Shown here: one piece after another, positions 34,745 through 45,633 of the stretch
How positions within the stretch are numbered: the stretch's first letter is position 1
How the letters are laid out: every line of letters begins with the position of its first letter
Source: Paraflavitalea soli
GTDB taxonomy: Bacteria > Bacteroidota > Bacteroidia > Chitinophagales > Chitinophagaceae
DNA: 64,000 nucleotides
Assembly: GCF_003555545.1 (NCBI RefSeq)
Contig: NZ_CP032157.1
Coordinates: forward strand, 4,220,546-4,284,545
Direction of reading: 5' to 3'
The notes under the pieces: generated by a model
Told to the model about the DNA's origin: nothing
The model's database searches: none
Seen by the model: the letters and a program-made list of their open reading frames with translations, nothing else
Program-made: the position numbers and the translations under genes

Positions 34745-35327
34745 GCAGCGCCAGTGCCTGGTTTTTATATTGCGCCAGTTTTACCTGGTATTCTTTCTTG
34801 TCCGTAACGAGGCTTAGATAATAATAAGCGCCATCCACCATTACGAATATAAGGTCTGCTGTCACCGCAGGGTCTTCTATCTCCAGCAGCCCTTGTCTTT
34901 TACATTCGCCGATCAGGACAGCCAGGTTCAGCCGGAGCGTATCCAGCAGTTTTTTATATTTCTCTTTGATCGTCTTATTGCGGAAGGCAAGCGCATAACA
35001 GCTATAGGAAACACTGTCATCAAACAACGTATTCCACTTCTGCGAAAAGATATTATCGATCACCTTTAGTAAGGCCGTTTCAGCACTCTCCTCTGATTCT
35101 TTGGGTAATTTATAAATAAGCAGGTATTTATCCAGGATGTATTCGATCAGCCCATACACCAGCGCTTCCCTGGTCTCAAAATAATGCATGACCAGGCTGG
35201 GATTAATATCGATAACGGCAGCGGTTTTAGCGACCGATGCATTCTCCAGACCTTCTTTTTTAGCCAGTTTATAAAAGGCCTTGATGATCTCCCGCTGGCG
35301 CTCTTCCTTCAGGCTTTTTCTTCCCAT
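34722..35327 (-). CDS. TetR/AcrR-family regulator, divergent from a SusCD operon
   Basis: A 201-residue protein from the ATG at 35327. The N-terminal helix-turn-helix is REIIKAFYKLAKKEGLENASVAKTAAVIDINPSLVMHYFETREALV, as in TetR proteins. The C-terminal ~145 residues form a ligand/dimer domain that is not diagnostic. Upstream lies a perfect 26-bp palindrome between it and the SusC gene, so it is probably the direct repressor of that operon. The longer start at 35420 is rejected because a TAnnTTTG box lies in between. Confidence 0.9.
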   Translation of the reverse strand: MGRKSLKEERQREIIKAFYKLAKKEGLENASVAKTAAVIDINPSLVMHYFETREALVYGLIEYILDKYLLIYKLPKESEESAETALLKVIDNIFSQKWNTLFDDSVSYSCYALAFRNKTIKEKYKKLLDTLRLNLAVLIGECKRQGLLEIEDPAVTADLIFVMVDGAYYYLSLVTDKKEYQVKLAQYKNQALALLNFVSVA

Positions 35328-35356
35328 AAAAGTTGTGTAGTTGGTTTTGTAGCTGA

Positions 35357-35364
35357 CAAATATA
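35357..35364 (-). promoter_or_regulatory. TAtaTTTG -7 box for tetR
   Basis: The minus strand reads TATATTTG 30 bp upstream of the ATG at 35327. Confidence 0.55.
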
Positions 35365-35471
35365 GGCACGCAAACGATTGTTAACGTATGGATAACAACA
35401 AAATAAATAAATAATTCCACTACCGGCGCCCGGATTAAGGAATTGTAAAGTTTTTGTTAGTAAATTAATAA

Positions 35472-35497
35472 ATTAATTGAATGATCATTCAATTAAT
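35472..35497. promoter_or_regulatory. Perfect 26-bp palindrome, candidate TetR operator
   Basis: ATTAATTGAATGA (35472-35484) is followed without spacer by its exact reverse complement (35485-35497). The core TTGAATGATCATTCAA resembles known TetR-family operators. It lies 145 bp from the tetR ATG and 93 bp from the SusC ATG. A near-consensus -7 box CATATTTG for SusC follows at 35520-35527. Confidence 0.8.
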
Positions 35498-35589
35498 CTA
35501 TGCCGGAACTTAATAGTTGCATATTTGTGACTGAATTCCCGGCAGGGATCAAAGACGATATTTTTTATTCCCAAAACATCATTTCAACC

Positions 35590-38500
35590 ATGAAAAAAGC
35601 TGCTTCACTTGCGATCCTTTTTTTCGTGCTTTGTGCTACTGGTCTTGCCCAGAATATTACGGTAAGAGGCCATGTCAGGTCGGGCACAGACAGCACCGTT
35701 ATTACCATGGCGTCTGTCGTTGTGAAAGGCGCCTCAAAAGGTACCACCACCAATGCGGAAGGCTTATTCACGATCTCTGCAGCACCCAATGCCGTGCTGG
35801 TCTTTTCTTCCCTTGGATTTGTTCAGCAGGAGATTGCCCTCAACGGCCGGTCAACGATTGATCTCTACCTGCAGCAATCAGAAGGCACCCAATTGAATGA
35901 GGTAGTGGTTACTACCGCGCTGGGTATCAAAAAACGCCAACAGGCATTGGGCTACTCCGTGCAGGAAGTGAGCGGCGAAACAATGGCCAAAGTAAAGTCG
36001 GCCACCGCAGTAGGCGCCCTCACCGGCAAAGTGGCAGGCCTGAATGTACTGAACACCACCGACCTCTTTCAAAATCCCGGTATCTCCCTGCGTGGCAGAA
36101 CACCATTGATCGTTATTGACGGCATTCCCGATCCCAATGCAGACCCCTATAAGCTCAATGCCGATGATATTGAAAGCATCAGCGTATTGAAGGGCACCGC
36201 CGCCGGTGCCTTGTATGGAGCCCTGGGTGTTAACGGCGCCATATTATATACCACCAAAAAAGGGAAAAAAGGAAAACTGAATGTGGAAGTCAATTCTTCT
36301 ACCATGTTCCAAACCGGCTACACCAAAGTGCCCAAGGTGCAAACCCAATATGGAAATGGCGATGCCGGCAAGTATGCCTACGTAAACGGCTCCGGCAATG
36401 GTACCGAAGGCGGTGGCTGGATATGGGGACCCAAACTCGACCAGCGCGATCCGACCACGCCAAGTGGCTTTTATGAGACCACCCAATACAACAGCCCTGT
36501 AGATCCCAATACGGGTAAACTGGTTCCTTTGCCCTGGGTGTCCAGGGGTCGGGATAATATCAAAAACTATTTCCGCACCGGTATCCTGTCTACCAATAGC
36601 GTGTCCGCATCCATAGGAACCGACAAAGGTTCTTTCCGCGTATCCGCTTCCCATATTAACCAAAAGGGAGTAGTGCCCAATACAGGCGTAAATAACTCCT
36701 CGTTCTCCATAGGTGGTAATTATATGCTCACATCAAAACTGAGTGTAGATGCCAAACTTACCTTCAACAAAGAGTACAGCAACAACTACCCCACTGTTGG
36801 TTATGGTCCGCCCAATATCCTGTACAACCTGTTACTGTGGATCGGCCCCGACATCGATATCCGCGACCTGAAGAAATACTGGCTGCCCGGCAAGGAAGGT
36901 TTACAACAGCGCAATTATAATTTGTCGTGGTACAACAACCCTTACTTTGTAGCCAATGAACTGCTCAACGGATACAAGCGCGATAACAATTTCGGCCAGG
37001 TGTCCTTTGATTACCAGTTCAACAAAGACTTCTCTGCCAAACTGCGTACCGGCTTCAACCAGTTTGCCACCTTCAAGGATGTGAAGGAACCCTATAGTTA
37101 TATAGCCTATGACTATATTTCAAAAGGCAATTATGCCACCACCCAGGCCAATTATTTTGATCTGACCACCGACCTGATCTTGAATTACAAACACGAGTTT
37201 AGCGACAAGTTCAACCTGTCTGTCACAGCAGGCGGCGCCAATACCTACAGGAATGAAAAATCGGTGTATGCTTCTACCGACGGACTTACCATTCCGGGCT
37301 TCTACAACCTCACCAATTCCATTAACCCCGCTGTGACCTCCAACTACCTTCGGGAACGCAGAACAGCCAGCGCTTATGGTATGGTGGACATCGAGACCCT
37401 CGGTTTCCTGTACCTGAATTTTACCGGCCGCTACGACAAGACCTCCACGCTGCCCGTAAAGAACAATGGTTACTTCTATCCCTCCGCAGGTGTATCCGCT
37501 GTGTTATCCGATGTACTGAAAATGCCATCAGCAGTTTCCTTCCTCAAACTGCGCGCTTCCTGGGCTAAGGTGAATACTGGTTTCATTGGTGATGGAGGCG
37601 ATCCGTATGCACATATTACTACCTATTCAATTGGCAACAAATGGAACAATGTGCCTTCCCTCGCATGGCCCACCACCGCTATATCACCCGACCTGGTGCC
37701 TGCTACTGTACAATCCGGTGAATACGGTATCGTAGCTTCTTTCCTCAAGAACCGCATCAGTGTGGACGCTACCTTTTTCCGGAACCGCGATTATAACAAC
37801 TTTGTAAACGTACCTCAATCACAAAGCAGCGGCATCACCTCTGTCTTAAAGAATGCCAATGAGTATATCCGCCGTGGATGGGAATTTGTAGTAAGCGGCG
37901 TACCCGTGAAAAACAAACGTTTCAGGTGGGAAACAGCCATCAACTTCAGCAGCGTGCACCGCTGGTTGAAAGATGCAACCGACAGCCCCGATGGTTATAT
38001 TGGTAATATCAAGGAAGGCGACCGTACAGACAGGATATTTATATCCGCCGCCCGTACACCCGATGGCCAGGCTATTTATAACTCCAATGGTATGCAGGCC
38101 ACTTCGCCTTATGCCCAGTATTTCGGCAATGACGATCCCGATTGGATCTATGGATGGCAAAATACATTCAGCTATAAGAACCTCTCCCTTACCTTCTCCG
38201 TGGATGGCCGCTTAGGCGGACTGATCTACTCCACTACCAACCAAAAAATGTGGTGGGGCGGCACAGCACCCGGCACGGTAACACAATACCGTGATGATGC
38301 CAATGCCGGTAAAAACACTTACGTTGGACCAGGAGTAGTGGTAGAATCAGGTACGGTTCAATATGACAGTCACGGCAATATCACTTCCGATACCAGGAAG
38401 TTTGCCCCCAACACCACACCTGTTAACTACATCAGCTTTATGCAAACCACCAGCGGGCAGATGCTGAACAACTATTTTTATTACAGCGGCACCTATTTGA

Positions 38501-38700
38501 AGATGCGCGAGGTGGTGTTGACCTACAACCTGCCTGCCAAAATAACCCGTGGCATTTTCAGCGCGGCCTCTGTATCCTTCATTGGCAATAACCTGTTCTT
38601 ACTGGCGAAGCTGCCCAATGTAGACCCCGATGCAGAAAGCGACAATTTACAAACGCCGTCCATGCGCAGCATGGGTGTAAACATCAATCTTAAATTTTAA
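35590..38700 (+). CDS. SusC/RagA-family TonB-dependent outer-membrane transporter
   Basis: A 1036-residue protein from the ATG at 35590. Signal peptide ends near GLAQ; a CarboxypepD_reg-like domain (~22-105) precedes NEVVVTTALGI, the SusC linker before the plug. The plug has TAVGALTGKVAGLNVLNT and LIVIDGIPDPNADPYKLNADDIESISVLKG, a compact version. The beta-barrel ends in MGVNINLKF with the aromatic C-terminal residue needed for barrel assembly. It carries ligand captured by SusD across the outer membrane, powered by TonB. It is the first gene of a three-gene operon. Confidence 0.95.
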   Translation: MKKAASLAILFFVLCATGLAQNITVRGHVRSGTDSTVITMASVVVKGASKGTTTNAEGLFTISAAPNAVLVFSSLGFVQQEIALNGRSTIDLYLQQSEGTQLNEVVVTTALGIKKRQQALGYSVQEVSGETMAKVKSATAVGALTGKVAGLNVLNTTDLFQNPGISLRGRTPLIVIDGIPDPNADPYKLNADDIESISVLKGTAAGALYGALGVNGAILYTTKKGKKGKLNVEVNSSTMFQTGYTKVPKVQTQYGNGDAGKYAYVNGSGNGTEGGGWIWGPKLDQRDPTTPSGFYETTQYNSPVDPNTGKLVPLPWVSRGRDNIKNYFRTGILSTNSVSASIGTDKGSFRVSASHINQKGVVPNTGVNNSSFSIGGNYMLTSKLSVDAKLTFNKEYSNNYPTVGYGPPNILYNLLLWIGPDIDIRDLKKYWLPGKEGLQQRNYNLSWYNNPYFVANELLNGYKRDNNFGQVSFDYQFNKDFSAKLRTGFNQFATFKDVKEPYSYIAYDYISKGNYATTQANYFDLTTDLILNYKHEFSDKFNLSVTAGGANTYRNEKSVYASTDGLTIPGFYNLTNSINPAVTSNYLRERRTASAYGMVDIETLGFLYLNFTGRYDKTSTLPVKNNGYFYPSAGVSAVLSDVLKMPSAVSFLKLRASWAKVNTGFIGDGGDPYAHITTYSIGNKWNNVPSLAWPTTAISPDLVPATVQSGEYGIVASFLKNRISVDATFFRNRDYNNFVNVPQSQSSGITSVLKNANEYIRRGWEFVVSGVPVKNKRFRWETAINFSSVHRWLKDATDSPDGYIGNIKEGDRTDRIFISAARTPDGQAIYNSNGMQATSPYAQYFGNDDPDWIYGWQNTFSYKNLSLTFSVDGRLGGLIYSTTNQKMWWGGTAPGTVTQYRDDANAGKNTYVGPGVVVESGTVQYDSHGNITSDTRKFAPNTTPVNYISFMQTTSGQMLNNYFYYSGTYLKMREVVLTYNLPAKITRGIFSAASVSFIGNNLFLLAKLPNVDPDAESDNLQTPSMRSMGVNINLKF

Positions 38701-38736
38701 TGCCTCGCCATACAGAAGCATACAAAACAAACTAAG

Positions 38737-40215
38737 ATGAAACACATATATATTATCGCATCCATTGCAGTGGCGATATCCCTCCCTGCCTGCAAAAAGT
38801 TTGAGGACTTCCAGGAGAATCCCAACAACCCTACCGTGGCCGACCCGGCCCTGCTGCTGCCCAGAGTAGAACAACAGGCCTTCAATATTATTTCAGCCGA
38901 TGCAGCCCTTGCCAGCCGCTACCTGGTATACACACAGGGAGCCAGTAATGCCCAGTATTATGGCTGGCAAAGAGGCGGCATGAGTTATGGCAATATCAGT
39001 CAGGTGGTGAAGATGGAACAGGAAGCAGTCCGGATCGGCAAACCCAACTATCGTTATATCGGCAAGTTCCTGAAAGCCCATTTTATCCTGGAAATGACAC
39101 AGCGCCTGGGCGATATCCCGTATTCAAAAATGATGCAGTCAATGATGAACAGCACCTTTGATTCTGCTTCTACACGCCCCCTCTACGACAACCAGGAGGC
39201 GATCTATAAAGGCGTACTGGATGAATTAAAACTGGCCAGCGACTCTTTAACAGCCGACCAGTTGGCTATTAATGGTGACCTGATATACAATGGCAGTGTT
39301 GACAAATGGAAGAAGCTGATCAATGCTTATACCCTGCGCGTATTGATGAGCCTGTCGAAGAAGGAAAGCAGTACCGTGCTGAACATTAAGCAACGGTTCA
39401 ACGACATTGTATCCAACCCCGCTAAATATCCTTTATTAGGTTCCAATGCCGATAATGGTCAATTGAAGTATTATAATATCACCGGTAACCAGTACCCTTA
39501 TTATAATAGCAATTCCATGAAGACGGACTATTACCTCGACAGTTCATTTGTAAAGGTGCTGAAAGACCTGAAGGATCCCCGGTTATTTGTATATGGCCTG
39601 CCTGCCACCGCTACCGGTTTGCCTGAAGGAAATTTCGATGCCTATGATGGATTGGTAGGAAGTCAGGCATTGGCCTACAATACTGCCAAAAGAGGTCAGG
39701 GCAAAGCTTCACAGATCAACAAGCGGTATGCTTATGAAGCAATCAACGAACCCAGCGTATTGATGAGCTATTCCGAGCAGCAGTTCATATTGGCCGAAGC
39801 CGTTACAAGAGGCTGGATCACCGGTAACGCCGATGCCTGGTACAAGCAAGGCATTGAAGCAGCCCTGGTATTTTCGAACTTTAATAATACCTATGCAAGC
39901 AGTGCCATTGTTAATTACCTGGCACAGCCGGCAATCACCCTGCAGCCAGCTACTGCCATTCAGCAGATCATTACCCAGAAATACATCAGCCAGTTCATGA
40001 ACACAGGCTGGCAGGCCTTTTTCGAACAACGCCGCACTGGTTTTCCTGTTTTTGAAACCGCCGGGCCCGGTGTATTAAATGGCGGTAAGATCCCTAAAAG
40101 ATGGATGTATCCCACCGACGAGTTCAACAACAACCGGGTGAATGTAGAGAATGCTGTGAAAAGCCAGTTTCCGGGTGGCGACAACATCAATGAGGTGATG
40201 TGGCTGATCAAATAA
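38737..40215 (+). CDS. SusD/RagB-family surface lipoprotein (SusD-like_2 type)
   Basis: A 492-residue protein with lipobox SLPAC (Cys19). FEDFQENPNNPTVADPALLLPRV near the N-terminus and LAEAVTRGW...AEAWYKQGIEAAL-like helices are of the SusD-like_2 group, with the C-terminal FEQRRTGFPVF and YPTDEFNNNRVNVENA. It forms the lid of the SusC transporter. It starts 36 bp after SusC and overlaps the frame of the next gene only by alternative start. Confidence 0.94.
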   Translation: MKHIYIIASIAVAISLPACKKFEDFQENPNNPTVADPALLLPRVEQQAFNIISADAALASRYLVYTQGASNAQYYGWQRGGMSYGNISQVVKMEQEAVRIGKPNYRYIGKFLKAHFILEMTQRLGDIPYSKMMQSMMNSTFDSASTRPLYDNQEAIYKGVLDELKLASDSLTADQLAINGDLIYNGSVDKWKKLINAYTLRVLMSLSKKESSTVLNIKQRFNDIVSNPAKYPLLGSNADNGQLKYYNITGNQYPYYNSNSMKTDYYLDSSFVKVLKDLKDPRLFVYGLPATATGLPEGNFDAYDGLVGSQALAYNTAKRGQGKASQINKRYAYEAINEPSVLMSYSEQQFILAEAVTRGWITGNADAWYKQGIEAALVFSNFNNTYASSAIVNYLAQPAITLQPATAIQQIITQKYISQFMNTGWQAFFEQRRTGFPVFETAGPGVLNGGKIPKRWMYPTDEFNNNRVNVENAVKSQFPGGDNINEVMWLIK

Positions 40216-40247
40216 AAATATTACTTTCAATTATGAACGGTTTAATT

Positions 40248-41483
40248 ATGAAGAAATACCAGCTTGTACTCTTGTTAATGACCATCGGATCGGGCGTAAT
40301 GGCCCAGGGTAAAAAAGTGTTGTTTGTGATCGTTGATGGCATTGCCGCCGATGTGATCGAAAACCAGCCTACCCCATTCCTGAAGTCAATAGCAAAAGTG
40401 GGAGGATTTACCCGCGCACATGTAGGCGGAGAAAGAGGCGGTTACTCACAAACCCCCACTATCTCTGCCGTAGGCTACAACTCCTTGCTTACCGGCACCT
40501 GGGTCAACAAACACAATGTGTGGGACAATGATATTGCTGCGCCCAACTACCATTACTGGACCATCTTCCGTTTTTTTAAGCAACAATTCCCGCAAAAGAA
40601 AACTGCTGTTTTCTCCAGCTGGCTCGACAACAGGACCAAACTGGTGGGCGAGAACATGCCGGAAACCGGCAACCTCACGCTCACACACCATTTCGACGGG
40701 CTTGAACTGGATACCGCACAATATCCGCACGACAAAAAACGTGATTACATGCATCAGATAGATGAAGCCGTAGTGAACAATGCCGTCGATTACATCAAAA
40801 AAGAAGCCCCCGATCTTTCCTGGGTATACCTGGAATACACAGACGACATGGGGCATGCCCATGGCGACAGTCCGGAATATTTCAGGGCCGTAGACCTGAT
40901 GGACAAGCAAATGGGTCGGTTATGGGAAGCCATACAATACCGGCAAAAGCAGTTTAAAGAAGACTGGGTAATTTATATTACCACCGATCATGGCCGGGAT
41001 GCCAAAACAGGCAAAGGCCACGGTGGTCAGTCAGATCGCGAGCGCAGCACCTGGATCGTTACCAATGCCAAAGGATTGAATGATTATTTCAAGTCCGGCA
41101 ATCCAGGCATTGTAGATATTATGCCCTCCATGGCCCGTTTCCTGGGTTTGCAAATTCCACGTGCCCAACTGATGGAAGTGGACGGCATTCCTTTAACCGG
41201 CACTATCTCCGCCACCGATGCACAAGCTGCATTGGACAATGGAAAACTGGAAGTCACCTGGAAAGCCACTTCTACCAAAGGCAAGGCAAAGATCTGGGTA
41301 TCCACCACCAATGCTTTTAAAGAAGGCAAGGAAGACAAGTACCAGTTACTGGCCACCGTTCCTGTAGCCGCTCAAAAAGCCGTGATCGACGTAAGCGCTT
41401 TGCCTTCCGGTTTCTACAAAATAGTCATCGAGGCAGATCACAACACCCTCAACAGATGGGTGGTGGTGAAGCCAAAGAAATAA
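40248..41483 (+). CDS. Exported type I phosphodiesterase/nucleotide pyrophosphatase-like phosphatase
   Basis: A 411-residue protein from Met at 40248, with a signal ending VMAQ. Alkaline-phosphatase-superfamily metal motifs are VIVDG (D30), YTDDMGHAHGD and TTDHGRD. By ungapped comparison with the PTKTFPN loop of type I phosphodiesterases, the nucleophile is Ser73 in PTISAVGY rather than Thr. The last ~85 residues (LEVTWKATSTKGKAKIWVST to the end) form a separate beta-sandwich-like domain. It is the third gene of the SusCD operon, so it probably removes phosphate or a phosphodiester from an imported or surface-bound ligand. Starts at 40200 and 40233 are less likely. Confidence 0.88.
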   Translation: MKKYQLVLLLMTIGSGVMAQGKKVLFVIVDGIAADVIENQPTPFLKSIAKVGGFTRAHVGGERGGYSQTPTISAVGYNSLLTGTWVNKHNVWDNDIAAPNYHYWTIFRFFKQQFPQKKTAVFSSWLDNRTKLVGENMPETGNLTLTHHFDGLELDTAQYPHDKKRDYMHQIDEAVVNNAVDYIKKEAPDLSWVYLEYTDDMGHAHGDSPEYFRAVDLMDKQMGRLWEAIQYRQKQFKEDWVIYITTDHGRDAKTGKGHGGQSDRERSTWIVTNAKGLNDYFKSGNPGIVDIMPSMARFLGLQIPRAQLMEVDGIPLTGTISATDAQAALDNGKLEVTWKATSTKGKAKIWVSTTNAFKEGKEDKYQLLATVPVAAQKAVIDVSALPSGFYKIVIEADHNTLNRWVVVKPKK

Positions 41484-41556
41484 CCTGTTCTTAAGGGTGG
41501 GTCGCCCTTCGGGGGCGGCTCACCCTGATCTCGCCGAAGAACTGTCGAAGCCGTCT

Positions 41557-41604
41557 AATAAAAAACGCCTCCCCTGTACCTATGCAGAGGAGGCGTTTTT
41601 TATT
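41557..41604. terminator. Strong bidirectional terminator between convergent operons
   Basis: A 16-bp perfect stem (AATAAAAAACGCCTCC and complement, arms 41557-41572 and 41589-41604) with a 16-nt loop, A-tract and T-tract on either side. It ends the phosphodiesterase operon and the GH16 transcript. Confidence 0.93.
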
Positions 41605-41610
41605 GATCAC

Positions 41611-42471
41611 TTACTTCTTCTGATACACCCGTACATAATCCACCTCAAACCGCTGCGGGAAATCCGTGTTGGAAGCATCACCCCCATTCATCCCGCCTAT
41701 CGCCAGGTTCAGCAGCATATAATGTGGCTGACGGAAGGGATTGAAACCACTGCCATCTTTATTGTTCAGCTTGTCCAGCGCTACTTGATTGAGCAGCACA
41801 TCATCCAGGAACAGCGCTATATGATCCGCTGTCCAGTCCATACGCCATACATGAAATTGGCTCGCCCATTTTTCACCACCCAATGAATCGATGGCAAAAA
41901 TATTGCTGAACCATTCCGCTTTGCGGTCGGGGCCCAGACAGGCAATATTGGCCAGCAGCTTGCCGCGGTAATATTCCATGATATCGATCTCTCCATTGCC
42001 GGGCCAGGGTTTATCATTGCCCAGCGTCCACCAGGCGGGCCAGATGCCTGCTTTGATGCTGATCCTGCCCCGCATTTCAAAGCGGCCATACAACCACGAT
42101 TGTTTGCCCCGCGTAAGCAGACAGGCAGCCGTATAGTCAATCGTAGGCCGGCTGCGCCGCCAATCCTTGCTGCCCTCCGTATACCGGGGATTAGGCTTTT
42201 GCTCACGCCGGGCCTCGATCACCAGCTGACCGTTCTTACACACTGCATTCTCCGGTTGGTACCATTGCCACTCTTCATTGCGCACAAAGCCTTTTTCATA
42301 GCCCCAGTTAGTGCTATCCGCAGCACCATTGTGGTTAAATTCATCTGCCCACACCAGCTGGTATCCATCCGCCGCATATTTGCCGGCCACCTTTTGCGTA
42401 TTACCACAACCCGCCATCGCCACAGGTAGCGCCGCAATAGCCAATATCTGAAATAGTTGCTTCAAGATCAA
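41611..42471 (-). CDS. Glycoside hydrolase family 16 lipoprotein
   Basis: A 286-residue protein with lipobox MAGC (Cys22). The GH16 active site is GEIDIMEYY with E161 as nucleophile, D163 as helper and E166 as acid/base. LVWADEFN starts the jelly-roll and AGIWPAWWTL precedes the active strand. GH16 enzymes cut beta-1,3/1,4-linked glucans or galactans (retaining mechanism). With neighbouring GH2 and GH43 genes, a beta-galactan substrate is plausible. It is the last gene of the operon. Confidence 0.94.
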   Translation of the reverse strand: MILKQLFQILAIAALPVAMAGCGNTQKVAGKYAADGYQLVWADEFNHNGAADSTNWGYEKGFVRNEEWQWYQPENAVCKNGQLVIEARREQKPNPRYTEGSKDWRRSRPTIDYTAACLLTRGKQSWLYGRFEMRGRISIKAGIWPAWWTLGNDKPWPGNGEIDIMEYYRGKLLANIACLGPDRKAEWFSNIFAIDSLGGEKWASQFHVWRMDWTADHIALFLDDVLLNQVALDKLNNKDGSGFNPFRQPHYMLLNLAIGGMNGGDASNTDFPQRFEVDYVRVYQKK

Positions 42472-42477
42472 ATAAGT

Positions 42478-45612
<3,135 letters not shown>

Positions 45613-45633
45613 TTATTTATTGCTGGTCTTTAA

